A stretch of DNA of 64,000 nt, taken from positions 1 through 64,000 of the forward strand of contig JBATEX010000190.1 in assembly GCA_049664225.1 (NCBI GenBank), read 5' to 3'. Position 1 is the stretch's first letter. Every line of letters begins with the position of its first letter. Below, piece after piece: positions 50,658-60,004 of the stretch. The translations under genes were made by a program, and so were the position numbers. The notes beneath the pieces are model-generated. The model saw only the letters and a list, made by a program, of their open reading frames with translations. It did no database searches and was not told where the DNA came from. This stretch comes from JAUVRX01 sp049664225. Its GTDB lineage: Bacteria > Acidobacteriota > Thermoanaerobaculia > Multivoradales > JAHEKO01.

Positions 50658-51284
50658 ATGGCCGAACCAGCGGCGATCTCTTCTCTCACCCTGAATCGCC
50701 TGTCGGTGTACTTGCGCTGCCTGCGGCAGCTCCAGAATTCAGGTGTAACCCACGTCTCCTCGAGTCAACTCGCCCAGCAGTTCGAACTCTCCGCGCCATT
50801 GATTCGCAAGGATCTCGCACAGTTCGGCGAATTCGGCATCCGGGGCACGGGCTATCGGGTCGACGATCTCGCCGAAAGTCTCAACGCCCTCCTCGGGCTC
50901 GATCGTGTCCACCGTCTGGCAGTCGTCGGCATGGGAAGTCTCGGAAGCGCTCTGGCTCGATACCTCAGCGTCAACGACAAGCCCTTCCGGATCGTCGCCG
51001 CCTTCGACGTGGACGGCCGCAAGGTAGGCCACAAAATCGGCGATCTGACCATTCATCACAGTCGGGAAATCCCAGAGATCATCCCGCAAACCGATGCCCA
51101 GATCGCCGTCCTCTCGGTGCCGGAATCGGCGGCCCAGAAGTGCTACGAGGATCTGGCCGACTGCGGCATCAAGGGCGTCCTCAACTTTGCGCCCACACAG
51201 CTGAAGCGGAACCCATCCGTGCGCACCAAGAGCGTCGACTTTCAGATCAACCTCGAGGAGCTCGCCTTCTTCCTGAGTTCCTGA
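50658..51284 (+). CDS. rex: Redox-sensing transcriptional repressor Rex
   Basis: Rex is a dimeric repressor that reads the NADH/NAD ratio and controls fermentation and respiration genes. It has a winged-helix DNA-binding domain ('LSVYLRCLRQLQNSGVTHVSSSQLA' in part, 'LIRKDLAQFGEFGIRGTGY') and a Rossmann NAD(H)-binding domain (VVGMGSLGSAL, a GxGxxG pattern, then 'AAFDVDGRKVG'). ATG 50658 is used because the N-terminal helix begins there; a GTG frame from 50604 would add 18 residues. The length of 208 residues is normal. Convergent with rsmD, 14 bases apart. Confidence 0.94.
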   Translation: MAEPAAISSLTLNRLSVYLRCLRQLQNSGVTHVSSSQLAQQFELSAPLIRKDLAQFGEFGIRGTGYRVDDLAESLNALLGLDRVHRLAVVGMGSLGSALARYLSVNDKPFRIVAAFDVDGRKVGHKIGDLTIHHSREIPEIIPQTDAQIAVLSVPESAAQKCYEDLADCGIKGVLNFAPTQLKRNPSVRTKSVDFQINLEELAFFLSS

Positions 51285-51298
51285 CTGGTTGTAGGCCC

Positions 51299-51871
51299 TC
51301 AAGAAGTCAGCCCAGGGGCAGCGGCGAAGAACGTGATCTGGTTCTCCCCGTAGTTCCGGCTTCCCTGACACACCAAGCCCTCAACAGAATCCGGCAATTC
51401 TCGCCGGACCGAGTGTTCGATCGCCAGCTCTCCACCCTCCGCCAACAATTCGCCAAGCGATGCCACCAGCTCCTCGTACTCCGCAAAGGCGTATGGAGGA
51501 TCGGCGAAAATCAGGTCGTAACGACCCTCGCCTGGGTGCCGGGCCCGACTCACCTGAGCAGGCAGGTCGCCCTGCAAGACCGACGTAGAGTCCGGCGCCA
51601 GCTTCACACAGATTGCCTGAAGGCGTCGAACCGCATCTCGGTCGTTCTCCACGAAGACCACGAAGCTCGCCCCCCTGCTGAGAGCCTCCAAGCCGACTGC
51701 GCCCGAACCAGCAAACAAGTCGAGGAAGCGGGCCCCGGGGACTCGATCCCGCCAGATGTCGAAAAGCGCTTCGCGGAGGCGGGCCGACGTGGGCCGAGCA
51801 GTCCCAGGCACAGGCAGACTTCGACCTCGGAACCGACCACCGGAGATCCGGACACCACTCCTCCTGGTCAT
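51299..51871 (-). CDS. rsmD: 16S rRNA (guanine966-N2)-methyltransferase RsmD
   Basis: Adds a methyl group to G966 of 16S rRNA in the 30S subunit. Motifs: 'RISGGRFRGRSLPVP' at the N-terminus, 'RPTSARLREALFDI', SAM-binding 'FLDLFAGSGAVGLEALSRGA', and the catalytic DPPY. The length of 190 residues is typical. ATG 51871 overlaps the stop of the preceding gene by four bases (ATGA), so it is coupled. It is the last gene of the long minus-strand run. Confidence 0.95.
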   Translation of the reverse strand: MTRRSGVRISGGRFRGRSLPVPGTARPTSARLREALFDIWRDRVPGARFLDLFAGSGAVGLEALSRGASFVVFVENDRDAVRRLQAICVKLAPDSTSVLQGDLPAQVSRARHPGEGRYDLIFADPPYAFAEYEELVASLGELLAEGGELAIEHSVRRELPDSVEGLVCQGSRNYGENQITFFAAAPGLTS

Positions 51872-52560
51872 GGGAACTCGCGTCTCTCTACCAGTGCTTT
51901 GAAGTGCTGGCCAATTGCCTCATTGAGAATGTAGATGGTCAAAGGCTGTTCTACGCCGATCAGCTCGATGCCCTTCTTGTCCCCGGTCAAGCCAATCACC
52001 TCGAAGAGCACTCCATCAACACGTTCCAGAACGTCACCTGGTTCTGGAACGTAGCCGTATGGCAAACCGGTGGTGGGTGCCCGCTCCTTGACCACTTCGA
52101 GAAGATCGTCCGCTACGCGGTTCACCCGAGACAGCGGCAGCGAGAGGCTGTCATAGCGGCCGAAGCGGTACCTGGAAGGCTCCTCCCCCTCAGCAACGTC
52201 CAGGTAGAGCTCACACTGCTCGACCCAATCTCCCTGCAAATTCAGCCCGACGGGATCCTCTTCCGAGAGGTCCACCTCTCGGACCCGCCGCAGGAAGGCC
52301 TGGACCTCGTCTGGAGTGAGCTCGGTCAGCTGCACCGTCCGGTCCTCCTCATGCTTCGCGATCAAGCGGACAGTACCGTTGGCGAACAGAGTCACATCTT
52401 CGGTATCAATGATCGCGCGGCACTCTCGACGGATCAGCTCGTGACTGCGGCGATCTACATGGGTAGAACCGAAGCTCGGAGCAACAGTCAGGAGGAGCAC
52501 CGCCAGGCACAACAAAATGCTCGGCAAAACGGCCCTGTCTGTCTGGATCCCGATCGTCAC
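51868..52560 (-). CDS. Exported protein of unknown function in the cca-rsmD operon
   Basis: Signal peptide (LPSILLCLAVLLLTVAPSFG) followed by about 195 residues. 'DTEDVTLFANGTVRLIAKHEEDRTVQLTELTPDEVQAFLRRVREVDL' (cited in part) forms a beta-hairpin and helix like small secreted proteins with 'ELxxDELxxLL' segments; a second part ends 'PLTIYILNEAIGQHFKALVERRE'. I do not recognise a family. Both ends overlap its neighbours by four bases (GTGA with cca, ATGA with rsmD), strong evidence that it is co-translated with them, though its envelope location does not match RNA modification. Confidence 0.72.
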   Translation of the reverse strand: MTIGIQTDRAVLPSILLCLAVLLLTVAPSFGSTHVDRRSHELIRRECRAIIDTEDVTLFANGTVRLIAKHEEDRTVQLTELTPDEVQAFLRRVREVDLSEEDPVGLNLQGDWVEQCELYLDVAEGEEPSRYRFGRYDSLSLPLSRVNRVADDLLEVVKERAPTTGLPYGYVPEPGDVLERVDGVLFEVIGLTGDKKGIELIGVEQPLTIYILNEAIGQHFKALVERREFP

Positions 52561-53870
52561 TCTCTGCCAGCCTTCCGGCTCTCTGACTTCAGCTCACTCA
52601 ATGCGAACTGCAGCTCGCCTTCGGCGGTGATGGAACCGTCCAGGCGGGCTTCGCGGGTAGCCACGAGAGCACGTCCAATCGAAGGTCCAGGAGCGCAGCC
52701 CGCGTCCACAAGCTCCTGGCCGGTCAAGGTCAGGCTCAGGGATCGCAGTTCCTGGAGCCATCGGCGAGTCCATTGCACCACAGGAGGGTCGCCGAGGGCC
52801 AGCAGGAGGGCGATCTGTTCGCGTCTCAGTGGTCGCAGGACTCGGTCGATCTCGTGGGGCTTCGAGCTCGGCCGGCGCAGAACCTCGATCGCATGATCGA
52901 GATCCCGACGAGAACCCAGTAGCCAGTCCCGATCCTCCGGGCGGATTGAGAGGCGATCCGCAGTCTCTTCTCCTGCTCTCTGATCGAGCGATCCATACAG
53001 CACAGGAAACACGAGTCGCCAGCCCTCGACTTCAGCAGTGTCAGGTGGCAAACTCTCCAACTCGGTGGCAGCTCTGCCGATCCAGATCAGGTCTTCCCCA
53101 GACAGACGCAGGCCTGGATTGAGTATCGACAAGAGGCCAAGCTCCCCGAGGCGACCCAATCTCGATTCGATCGAACCAACCGGCTCCAGCAGACGAAAGA
53201 CCTCCCGGCGAAGCCTGTCGCCGCTAAGGGCGTCGAACGCACCGTCTGCCACGGCCGTTCGTGCCATGCGTTCCGCCGCGTCATCCAGCCTGAGCCCGAG
53301 CCTGGACTCGAAGCGAATGCCGCGGAAGATTCTCGTCGGGTCGTCGGTAAAGGAACCGTCGTGCAAGACCCTCAGGCGCCCATCTTTCATGTCTTCCAGG
53401 GCGTTGTAGGAATCTAGAACCTCATATGGAGGGCCGTCGCCCAGCTCGATCGCCAGCGTATTGACCGAGAAGTCTCGACGGAACAGGTCCTCTGTCAGAG
53501 GACCCGGCTCGATTTCGGGCAGCGCTGCCGGTGAGCCGTAGCGCTCCGTCCTCGCCGTGGCAATGTCGAGCCGCTCACCGAGGCCCTTCAACTCCGCCGT
53601 GCCAAACCGACTGTGCATCCTTGCCGTGCCTCCCAGAACCTCTGCAAGGGCTCTGGCGAACTCCTCTCCCTCCCCTTCCACCACCAGGTCGAGATCCCCG
53701 AGTCGGCCTGAGAGGAAGAGATCCCGCGGTCCCCCGCCAACTAAATAGACTCTATAGCCAAGTCGTTGGGACACCTGTTGGATGGCTTCCAGGAGACCGC
53801 TGTCTATCCGCCTAGCCCGATCTTCGAGGAGCTGGACCTGATGGACACTGAGGGGAATTGATCGTTGCAC
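52557..53870 (-). CDS. cca: CCA-adding tRNA nucleotidyltransferase / poly(A) polymerase-like
   Basis: Class II nucleotidyltransferase head: 'YLVGGGPRDLFLSGRLGDLDLV' in part, with the GG motif and the catalytic DLD; then 'RRDFSVNTLAI' and 'DDPTRIFRGIRFESRLG', the tRNA and nucleotide-binding parts. The enzyme adds or repairs the CCA end of tRNAs; both tRNA genes in this window encode CCA, so repair is the likely role. The C-terminal domain (from residue about 290) is helical and less conserved. GTG 53870 begins six bases after dnaE ends. A poly(A) polymerase activity cannot be ruled out from sequence alone. Confidence 0.9.
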   Translation of the reverse strand: MQRSIPLSVHQVQLLEDRARRIDSGLLEAIQQVSQRLGYRVYLVGGGPRDLFLSGRLGDLDLVVEGEGEEFARALAEVLGGTARMHSRFGTAELKGLGERLDIATARTERYGSPAALPEIEPGPLTEDLFRRDFSVNTLAIELGDGPPYEVLDSYNALEDMKDGRLRVLHDGSFTDDPTRIFRGIRFESRLGLRLDDAAERMARTAVADGAFDALSGDRLRREVFRLLEPVGSIESRLGRLGELGLLSILNPGLRLSGEDLIWIGRAATELESLPPDTAEVEGWRLVFPVLYGSLDQRAGEETADRLSIRPEDRDWLLGSRRDLDHAIEVLRRPSSKPHEIDRVLRPLRREQIALLLALGDPPVVQWTRRWLQELRSLSLTLTGQELVDAGCAPGPSIGRALVATREARLDGSITAEGELQFALSELKSESRKAGRE

Positions 53871-53876
53871 GGAGAA

Positions 53877-56800
53877 TCAAGCCACGGATACGGGCGGTTC
53901 GCCGTAGAGCTTGCGGAGGGACCCATGGCCCAGAATCTTCTCGACGGACTCCACCAGAGTCTTGTCGAGATGAACGCGAAAACGCTGCTCCGGGCTGATG
54001 GACACCTCCCGCCCTTCGACGGGAATGACCATACGGACTGGTGTGTCTCCCGAATGCTCGATCAGAATGTCCCGAAGCTGGAGCATTCTGGCAGTGGTCA
54101 GGTCGCCTGGCAGCTGTATCACCAATTCCTGAATCAGCGACTTGTCGACTTGCTCCAGTGCCGTGACATCCTCCACCGTGATCTCCACATCGGCGCCGCG
54201 ATCCCGCGCCATCCCCTTGATCACTACGATGGCTTCGTCCTCGAGAAGGTGAGAGACCTTCTGCAACTGATCGGCGAACACCGCCACCGGCACCGAGCCT
54301 TCCAGGTCTTCGAGTGTGAATCTCGCCATCATCCGACCCGCGTTCGGCCCGGTCCTGATTCGATTCGTCGTCAGTCGTGTCACGATTCCACCGATACGGA
54401 CGGAACCTTCGCCGTTGGCCCGAATAGAGCTCGTGGTGTGGTCGGTCAGATGGGCCAGCTTCGATTGGTGCTCGGAAAGCGGATTGCCGGTCAGATAGAA
54501 GCCCAGGGCCTCCTTTTCCCGGTACAGCCGCTCCCTTTCGGTCCAGACCTCCGAACCCGCTATCGGTTGTGGTTCGGGCAAGGCCTCCGAGCTGAACAGA
54601 CTTCCCTGCCCTGCCTCCTTCTCCCGACGCTTTCTCTGGGCATAGTCGAGGATGCGATCGAGCGCGGCCAGCAAGTCACTGCGGTTGAACCCGAGGGAGT
54701 CGAAGCAGCCGGCGCAGATGACGCTTTCCATCGCCTTGTGGTTCAAAGACTTCGAGTCCACTTCCATGGCGAAGTGGGCAAGACTCTTGAAGCTGCCTAC
54801 CTGGCGCCTGGCCTCCAAGATGGCCTCGACGGCAGCCTCGCCGACACCTTTGACCGCGCCCAGGCCGAAACGGATGGACGCACCGACCGCCGTGAAGGAC
54901 CAACTGCTTTCGTTGATATCCGGCGGTAGGACGGCGATATCCATCTCTCGACATTCCTGGAAGTACTTCGCCACGTTGTCCTTGGAGGACATCTCGGAAG
55001 TCAGCATCGCCGTCATGAAGGCGACCGGGTGATGGGCCTTCAAGTACGCGGTCTTAAAGGCCAGCATGGCATAGGCCACGCTGTGGCTCTTGTTGAAACC
55101 GTAGCCGGCGAACGGCTCGATGTGCTCCCAGAGCTCCTGGGCCTTCCTTTTCGCCACACCCCGGCCCGTCGCCCCTTGGATGAACTTCTCCTTCTGCTTG
55201 GCCATGACCGCGGGCTTCTTCTTGCCCATGGCCTTGCGCAGGATGTCGGCCTCCCCCATGGTGAAGCCGGCGACATCCACGGCGATCTGCATGACCTGTT
55301 CCTGGTAGGCGATGACGCCGTATGTCTCCTCCAGAATGGGCCGCGTTTCGGGCAGGGCATAGCGAACGGCCTTATCGCCGCGCTTGCGCTTGATGTACTC
55401 CTCGACCATTCCGACCGACAAGGCTCCCGGCCGATACAGGGCATTGAAGGCCACCAGATCCTCGAATTTCGACGGCTGTGCCCGGCGCAGGAGATCCTTC
55501 ATCCCAGCGGACTCGAACTGGAAGATACCGCTCGTCCGTCCATCACAGAACAGCCTGTAGGTCTCCGCATCGTCCAGGGGAACATGATCGAGGTCGAGAT
55601 CCTCTCCCTGCTCTCGGAGAATTTGCAGGGTGTCGTCGATCACCGTCAGCGTCCGGAGGCCGAGAAAGTCCATCTTCAGGAGGCCAAGGTCCTCGATGAC
55701 GTCCTTGTCCCATTGCGTGACGATTTCGCCCTTGCTCGTCTTGTAGAGGGGAACGAGCTCCTCGATGGGTCGAGGTGCGATCACCACGCCTGCTGCGTGC
55801 AGCGAGGCGTGTCGCGTCAGACCCTCCAGCCGGCTACCCACTTCGACGACCTCCCGCATTTCCGGATCTCGATCGAGCTCTTTCGCGAGGGAGTCCACCG
55901 ACTTCGCCGCTTCGCTCAGGGAGCGCGTCATGTCGGGAATGAGCTTGGCGATGCGATCGACCTTGGAGTAGGGGATCCCCATCACCCGGCCGACGTCACG
56001 CAAAACAGCCTTGGCTGCCAGCGTTCCGAAGGTGATGATCTGGGCTACATGGTCTCGACCATACTTCTCGTTGACATACTGGATGACCTCGCCTCGGCGA
56101 CGCATGCAGAAGTCGATGTCGATGTCGGGCAGGCTGATGCGGTCCGGATTCAGGAACCGTTCGAATAGCAGTTGATAGCGAAGTGGGTCGATATCGGTAA
56201 TCCGCAGGGAGTAGGCGACGAGAGAGCCTGCTGCAGAGCCGCGGCCGGGGCCCACCGGGATGCTCTGTTCCCTGGCGTGCCGGATGAAATCCCAAACGAT
56301 CAGGAAGTAGCCGGAGAAACCCATCTTGAGGATGATCTCGGTCTCGGTAGCCAGTCGTTCGTGGTACAGACTCTCCGAGAACTCCTTCAGCATCGGCGAG
56401 CCCTGGCTGCGAAGCTCCACCAGTCGTTGCTCGAGGCCCTCCTGCACTACCTTCTTGAAATACGAATCGAGGTCGTAGCCGGAAGGCAGGGGGAACTCCG
56501 GCAAGTGAAATTTGCCGGTAGGAATCTCGAGGTTGCAGCGCTCAGCGATTGCCAGGGTATTCTCGATCGCCTCGGGATCCTGGGGGAAAAGCCTGGCCAT
56601 CTCTTCCCCGTTCTTGAGGTAGAACTGATCGGAAGCGTATTTCAGCCTTCCTTCGTCACTGAGATTGCGCTGTGTTCCAATGCACAGCAGAACGTCGTGC
56701 GCAAAGGCATCGGACTGCTTCAGGTAATGGCAATCGTTGCTCGCGACCAGCGGAATACCGTGCCGACGGGACAGCCGTCGCAGTACCTCGTTCGCTTGAG

Positions 56801-57347
56801 CCTGTTCCGGAATGCCATGATCCTGCAACTCGAGGTAGAAGTTCCCCTCACCGAAGATGTCCAGGAATTCTCTGGCAGCCGCTTCCGCGTCGGCCTCACG
56901 GTTCTCCAGGATCCTCTCGTTGATCTCCCCCTTGAGACAGGCTGAGAGGCAGATCAGGCCATCACTGAGCTCGGCCAACAGCGCTTTGTCCACGCGGGGC
57001 TTGTAGTAGAAGCCTTCCAGGTAGGAGCGCGACGTGAGCTTGATGAGATTGCGGAACCCCTGCTCGTTTCTGGCCAGCAGGACCAGGTGATTGCTCCGAC
57101 TTCGACTTGGCTGGCGGTCGGCCCGGTCACCCTGGGCGACATAGGCCTCCATCCCCAGAATCGGTTTCACACCGGCGCTCTTCGCCTTCTCGTAGAAGTC
57201 GATCGCACCAAACATGTTGCCATGATCGGTCAGCGCAACCGCGGGCATCTCCGTCTCGACCGCGGCTTGGACCAGGTCGTCTAGACGATTCGCACCGTCT
57301 AGCAGACTGTATTGGCTGTGGAGATGAAGATGAACGAACGAGGCCAT
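53877..57347 (-). CDS. dnaE: DNA polymerase III alpha subunit
   Basis: Replicative polymerase of the C family, 1156 residues. It starts with a PHP domain (HLHLHSQYSLLDGANRL in part, 'ALTDHGNMFG'), followed by the catalytic palm with 'LPDIDIDFC' (the metal-binding Asp residues), 'GRGSAAGSLVAY', a helix-hairpin-helix region ('GLGAVKGVGEAAVEAI') and an OB domain ('VRIGGIVTRLTTNRIRTGPNAGRMM' in part). The PHP His residues are mostly present, so exonuclease-like function cannot be excluded. It lies in the minus-strand run between a TPR/SLH lipoprotein gene and cca. Confidence 0.97.
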   Translation of the reverse strand: MASFVHLHLHSQYSLLDGANRLDDLVQAAVETEMPAVALTDHGNMFGAIDFYEKAKSAGVKPILGMEAYVAQGDRADRQPSRSRSNHLVLLARNEQGFRNLIKLTSRSYLEGFYYKPRVDKALLAELSDGLICLSACLKGEINERILENREADAEAAAREFLDIFGEGNFYLELQDHGIPEQAQANEVLRRLSRRHGIPLVASNDCHYLKQSDAFAHDVLLCIGTQRNLSDEGRLKYASDQFYLKNGEEMARLFPQDPEAIENTLAIAERCNLEIPTGKFHLPEFPLPSGYDLDSYFKKVVQEGLEQRLVELRSQGSPMLKEFSESLYHERLATETEIILKMGFSGYFLIVWDFIRHAREQSIPVGPGRGSAAGSLVAYSLRITDIDPLRYQLLFERFLNPDRISLPDIDIDFCMRRRGEVIQYVNEKYGRDHVAQIITFGTLAAKAVLRDVGRVMGIPYSKVDRIAKLIPDMTRSLSEAAKSVDSLAKELDRDPEMREVVEVGSRLEGLTRHASLHAAGVVIAPRPIEELVPLYKTSKGEIVTQWDKDVIEDLGLLKMDFLGLRTLTVIDDTLQILREQGEDLDLDHVPLDDAETYRLFCDGRTSGIFQFESAGMKDLLRRAQPSKFEDLVAFNALYRPGALSVGMVEEYIKRKRGDKAVRYALPETRPILEETYGVIAYQEQVMQIAVDVAGFTMGEADILRKAMGKKKPAVMAKQKEKFIQGATGRGVAKRKAQELWEHIEPFAGYGFNKSHSVAYAMLAFKTAYLKAHHPVAFMTAMLTSEMSSKDNVAKYFQECREMDIAVLPPDINESSWSFTAVGASIRFGLGAVKGVGEAAVEAILEARRQVGSFKSLAHFAMEVDSKSLNHKAMESVICAGCFDSLGFNRSDLLAALDRILDYAQRKRREKEAGQGSLFSSEALPEPQPIAGSEVWTERERLYREKEALGFYLTGNPLSEHQSKLAHLTDHTTSSIRANGEGSVRIGGIVTRLTTNRIRTGPNAGRMMARFTLEDLEGSVPVAVFADQLQKVSHLLEDEAIVVIKGMARDRGADVEITVEDVTALEQVDKSLIQELVIQLPGDLTTARMLQLRDILIEHSGDTPVRMVIPVEGREVSISPEQRFRVHLDKTLVESVEKILGHGSLRKLYGEPPVSVA

Positions 57348-57437
57348 CGCACCCTTCGGGGAGATCGTATCAGATCGTCATTTGGCGGGATTTCATGGGC
57401 AGATACTTCCGCTACCCATGATTCGCGCCAATCCCTG

Positions 57438-58796
57438 CTACTGGGGAATTCCGAGCAGGTTCAAGGTCAACCGGCTCAATTCGATCGCTTCGGAGCCTGA
57501 AACACTCCCCGTCGGCCGGCAATCCGCCCCGGAGGTCAGCAGTCCACAATTGATACCAACCCCACAAACAGTTTCGACGCCGAGCCTGTCAGTCCCGCGC
57601 ACGCCGCCCACGCACGCGAGTGGCGGCTCTTTCCGAGAGAGGAGCCGCACCATGGCGGTGAGCGCCTCGGAACGGCTGACCGCGCGGGTGGGTGAGAACT
57701 GATGCAGGCGCTCGTCTACATCCATGATCCCGAGATTGACAACCCGGACGATCTCTTCTCGATAAGGCTGGTCCAGAACGTCATTGGCGATCCGTACCTG
57801 CCTGCCCTGGCCATACTTCACTTCCGGAAACAGCCAGTAGAGCATCGCAGCGAAATCGCCTCGACTGAGCTCCCTGCGGTTGACAAGGTCGCGGGCTTCG
57901 ATCGGTAGAAGCTGGAGCCGCCACAAGAACTCGGCTCTCGCCAACTGATCCTGGAGCTGTTCATCTGCCGGATTCTCTGCGACAAGCTCCTGGAAGACAC
58001 GCAACCCGGCACCGGCGTCACCGACCACCAGTTCGAGATTGGCCCGCCTTTCGGCCAGCGATCGGTCGTCTGGACTGCGAGCCGAAAGTCGCGCTACGGC
58101 TTGCAGCTCCGCCTCCGGGTTGTCGGTGGCGCGGGCCACCGCAGCGGCAGACTCCAGGGTCAGGGTCTCGTCTGGAAGCAACCTCTCCATGCGACCCAGC
58201 TCCTCTGTCGCATCCTCGGTTCGCCCTTTCTGGAGATCGTCCTCGATTCGGAGAGTCAGAATCTGGACAACGCGAGGCCGAAGCGCGTCGGTCTTTCCCT
58301 TGGCCGCGCGGTTCCTGCTAGCCACGTTGGCGTAGGCTTCAAAAGCTGCCACGAAGTCATCCTGTGCTTCGGCACTGCGGCCGAGCAACAGTTGCCATCC
58401 GGTGTACTGAGAAAGCTCGACGGCCCTAGGCGTCAGAAGCTCCCGCGCCTGGCCAACGTCTCCATCCAGGAAAGCCACTTGAGCCGCCAGCAGGGTGGCA
58501 GGGTGAAAGTCCGGATCGCGACCCAGAATCTGACGACTCACGGAGATAGCCTGGTCCCGCTCGCCATTCTGGATCAGGTTCTCGAACGCTTCGTCGACGC
58601 GATCTCCTTCAGCAGGGCCCATCGTCAGCGGGTAGCCAGTACTAGGTGCCAAAAGAAACGGTTGATCCACGTTCGGTATTCGTGGACCCGGCTCTGGTTT
58701 GTCGACCCCGGCACAGCCGCTGGCCCAAACCAGCAGTACTGCGAGCCCGAATAGCCCAGCAGATGTGGAAGTGGCCTGGTAGGGCCTACTCTTCAC
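57438..58796 (-). CDS. Lipoprotein with TPR-like repeats and a C-terminal SLH-like region
   Basis: GTG 58796 gives a short basic start and a lipobox (LLVWASGC then AGVD). This start overlaps hfq by 11 bases; an ATG at 58826 would overlap by 41. The middle (about residues 60-320) is built of helical TPR-like units ('NLIQNGERDQAISVSRQILGRDPDF', 'FQELVAENPADEQLQDQLARAEF', each in part). The C-terminal 120 residues, 'LSRGDFAAMLYWLF...REEIVRVVNLGIMDVD...FSPTRAVSRSEALTAMVRLL', follow the S-layer-homology pattern of paired helices. An outer-membrane or periplasmic tether to peptidoglycan is plausible. Cys residues near the end are unexplained. Confidence 0.72.
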   Translation of the reverse strand: MKSRPYQATSTSAGLFGLAVLLVWASGCAGVDKPEPGPRIPNVDQPFLLAPSTGYPLTMGPAEGDRVDEAFENLIQNGERDQAISVSRQILGRDPDFHPATLLAAQVAFLDGDVGQARELLTPRAVELSQYTGWQLLLGRSAEAQDDFVAAFEAYANVASRNRAAKGKTDALRPRVVQILTLRIEDDLQKGRTEDATEELGRMERLLPDETLTLESAAAVARATDNPEAELQAVARLSARSPDDRSLAERRANLELVVGDAGAGLRVFQELVAENPADEQLQDQLARAEFLWRLQLLPIEARDLVNRRELSRGDFAAMLYWLFPEVKYGQGRQVRIANDVLDQPYREEIVRVVNLGIMDVDERLHQFSPTRAVSRSEALTAMVRLLSRKEPPLACVGGVRGTDRLGVETVCGVGINCGLLTSGADCRPTGSVSGSEAIELSRLTLNLLGIPQ

Positions 58797-59001
58797 CACG
58801 ATCCGTTTCAACGGAGACGATGCCATGTTTGTAGACGAGGATCTCATGTGCGTCGGTTTCGACCACCAGAGCGAACCGATCGAACCGCTTGAGCTGGCCC
58901 ACTAGAAGATCACCGGTCGTCAGTTGAACCGACACCGGCTTGTTCGCCTTCAGGGCCTGAAACAGGAACCCGTCCTGGATGTTGATTGTCGGCTTGGCCA
59001 T
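58786..59001 (-). CDS. hfq: RNA chaperone Hfq
   Basis: A 71-residue Sm-fold hexamer subunit that pairs small RNAs with mRNAs. Sm1 is 'IQDGFLFQALKANKPVSVQLTTGDLLVGQLKRFDRFALVV' (cited in part) and Sm2 is the hallmark YKHGIVSVE. The long basic C-terminal tail of enterobacterial Hfq is missing. ATG 59001 follows GGAGTAGGAG. The gene begins inside the 3' end of miaA (92 bases of overlap), preserving the common miaA-hfq order. Confidence 0.93.
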   Translation of the reverse strand: MAKPTINIQDGFLFQALKANKPVSVQLTTGDLLVGQLKRFDRFALVVETDAHEILVYKHGIVSVETDRGEE

Positions 59002-59932
59002 CTCCTACTCCCAATCCCTTCCGCGTCAGAAAGCTCATGATCGCCTGGCTGGCGGCCTCCAGATCCTCGGCCGAATACCAGTTGATGTCTCTTTCCTTGC
59101 GGAACCAGGTCAATTGCCGCTTGGCGAAGCGGCGCGTTGCTCGAATTGTCTCCTCAATAGCTTCTTCCAACGAAACGTCACCGGCGAGATGCGCGGCCAA
59201 CTCCCGATATCCGATCGCCTGGAACGCCGGTTCGCGAGGGCTGACCCCCCGGCTCAGCAGCTGCTCCACCTCCCCCACCCATCCGGCATCGATCATTCGA
59301 TGGACCCGGTGCGCGATCGAATCGTACAAGAGGCCCCTCTCCAGGGTCAATCCAACGCGGATCGCATCGAGCCTGGGCCCGGTGGCAGGTGCGTCGCAAT
59401 GCCATGCAGAAAGCGATCTACCGGTCGAGATCGCGACTTCGAGGGCCCGCAGCATCCGTTGAGTATCGCCTGGGGCCAGGCGTCCTGCCGTCGATGGATC
59501 CAGTACCAGGAGCTCCTCTCGGAGTGCATCCAGACCCTCCTGCTCCAAGCGTCGCCGAAGGTCCTTGCGGACTGCAGGGCGGACTGTCGGTACTTCGTTC
59601 AGGCCCTCGAGAAGAGCCCGAAGGTAGAAGCCACTGCCCCCCACAACGATGGGTAGCCTGTGCCGCCCCTCCACCTCGCCGATGACGCCCCTCGCACGTC
59701 GCGCGAACTCTCCTGCGGAGAAGTCCTCGGCGGGATCCAGAATGTCGATCAAGTGGTGGCGGATCTTCGCTCTTTCGTCAGGGCTCGGCTTGGCGGTGCC
59801 GATATCGAGCCCTCGATAGGCTTGAAGAGCATCCGCGCTCACAATTTCACCATCCAGCCACTCGGCCAACCGCAAGCCGATCTCAGTCTTGCCAACCGCT
59901 GTGGGCCCCACAATGACCAGAATCTGCGACAT
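58910..59932 (-). CDS. miaA: tRNA dimethylallyltransferase MiaA
   Basis: Adds a dimethylallyl group to A37 of tRNAs that read UNN codons. Motifs: P-loop GPTAVGKT (residue about 8), 'DALQAYRGLDIGTAKP' (family: DSMQVYR), 'DPAEDFSAGEF', 'VVGGSGFYLRALLEGL' and 'AFQAIGYRELAAHL'. ATG 59932 is used; the frame from 59995 adds 21 residues with no family match. The protein is about 340 residues, 20-30 longer than usual, because its last residues are read out of frame through the hfq start. Whether that tail is real or the annotated stop is conserved needs a relative's sequence. Confidence 0.93.
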   Translation of the reverse strand: MSQILVIVGPTAVGKTEIGLRLAEWLDGEIVSADALQAYRGLDIGTAKPSPDERAKIRHHLIDILDPAEDFSAGEFARRARGVIGEVEGRHRLPIVVGGSGFYLRALLEGLNEVPTVRPAVRKDLRRRLEQEGLDALREELLVLDPSTAGRLAPGDTQRMLRALEVAISTGRSLSAWHCDAPATGPRLDAIRVGLTLERGLLYDSIAHRVHRMIDAGWVGEVEQLLSRGVSPREPAFQAIGYRELAAHLAGDVSLEEAIEETIRATRRFAKRQLTWFRKERDINWYSAEDLEAASQAIMSFLTRKGLGVGDGQADNQHPGRVPVSGPEGEQAGVGSTDDR

Positions 59933-60004
59933 CGGGAAGAGTCTACCGTGCGAGTTCTCCAAGAATGTCCGATCGGCTGTCAACGTCGTCTCCATCGACC
60001 GGTC

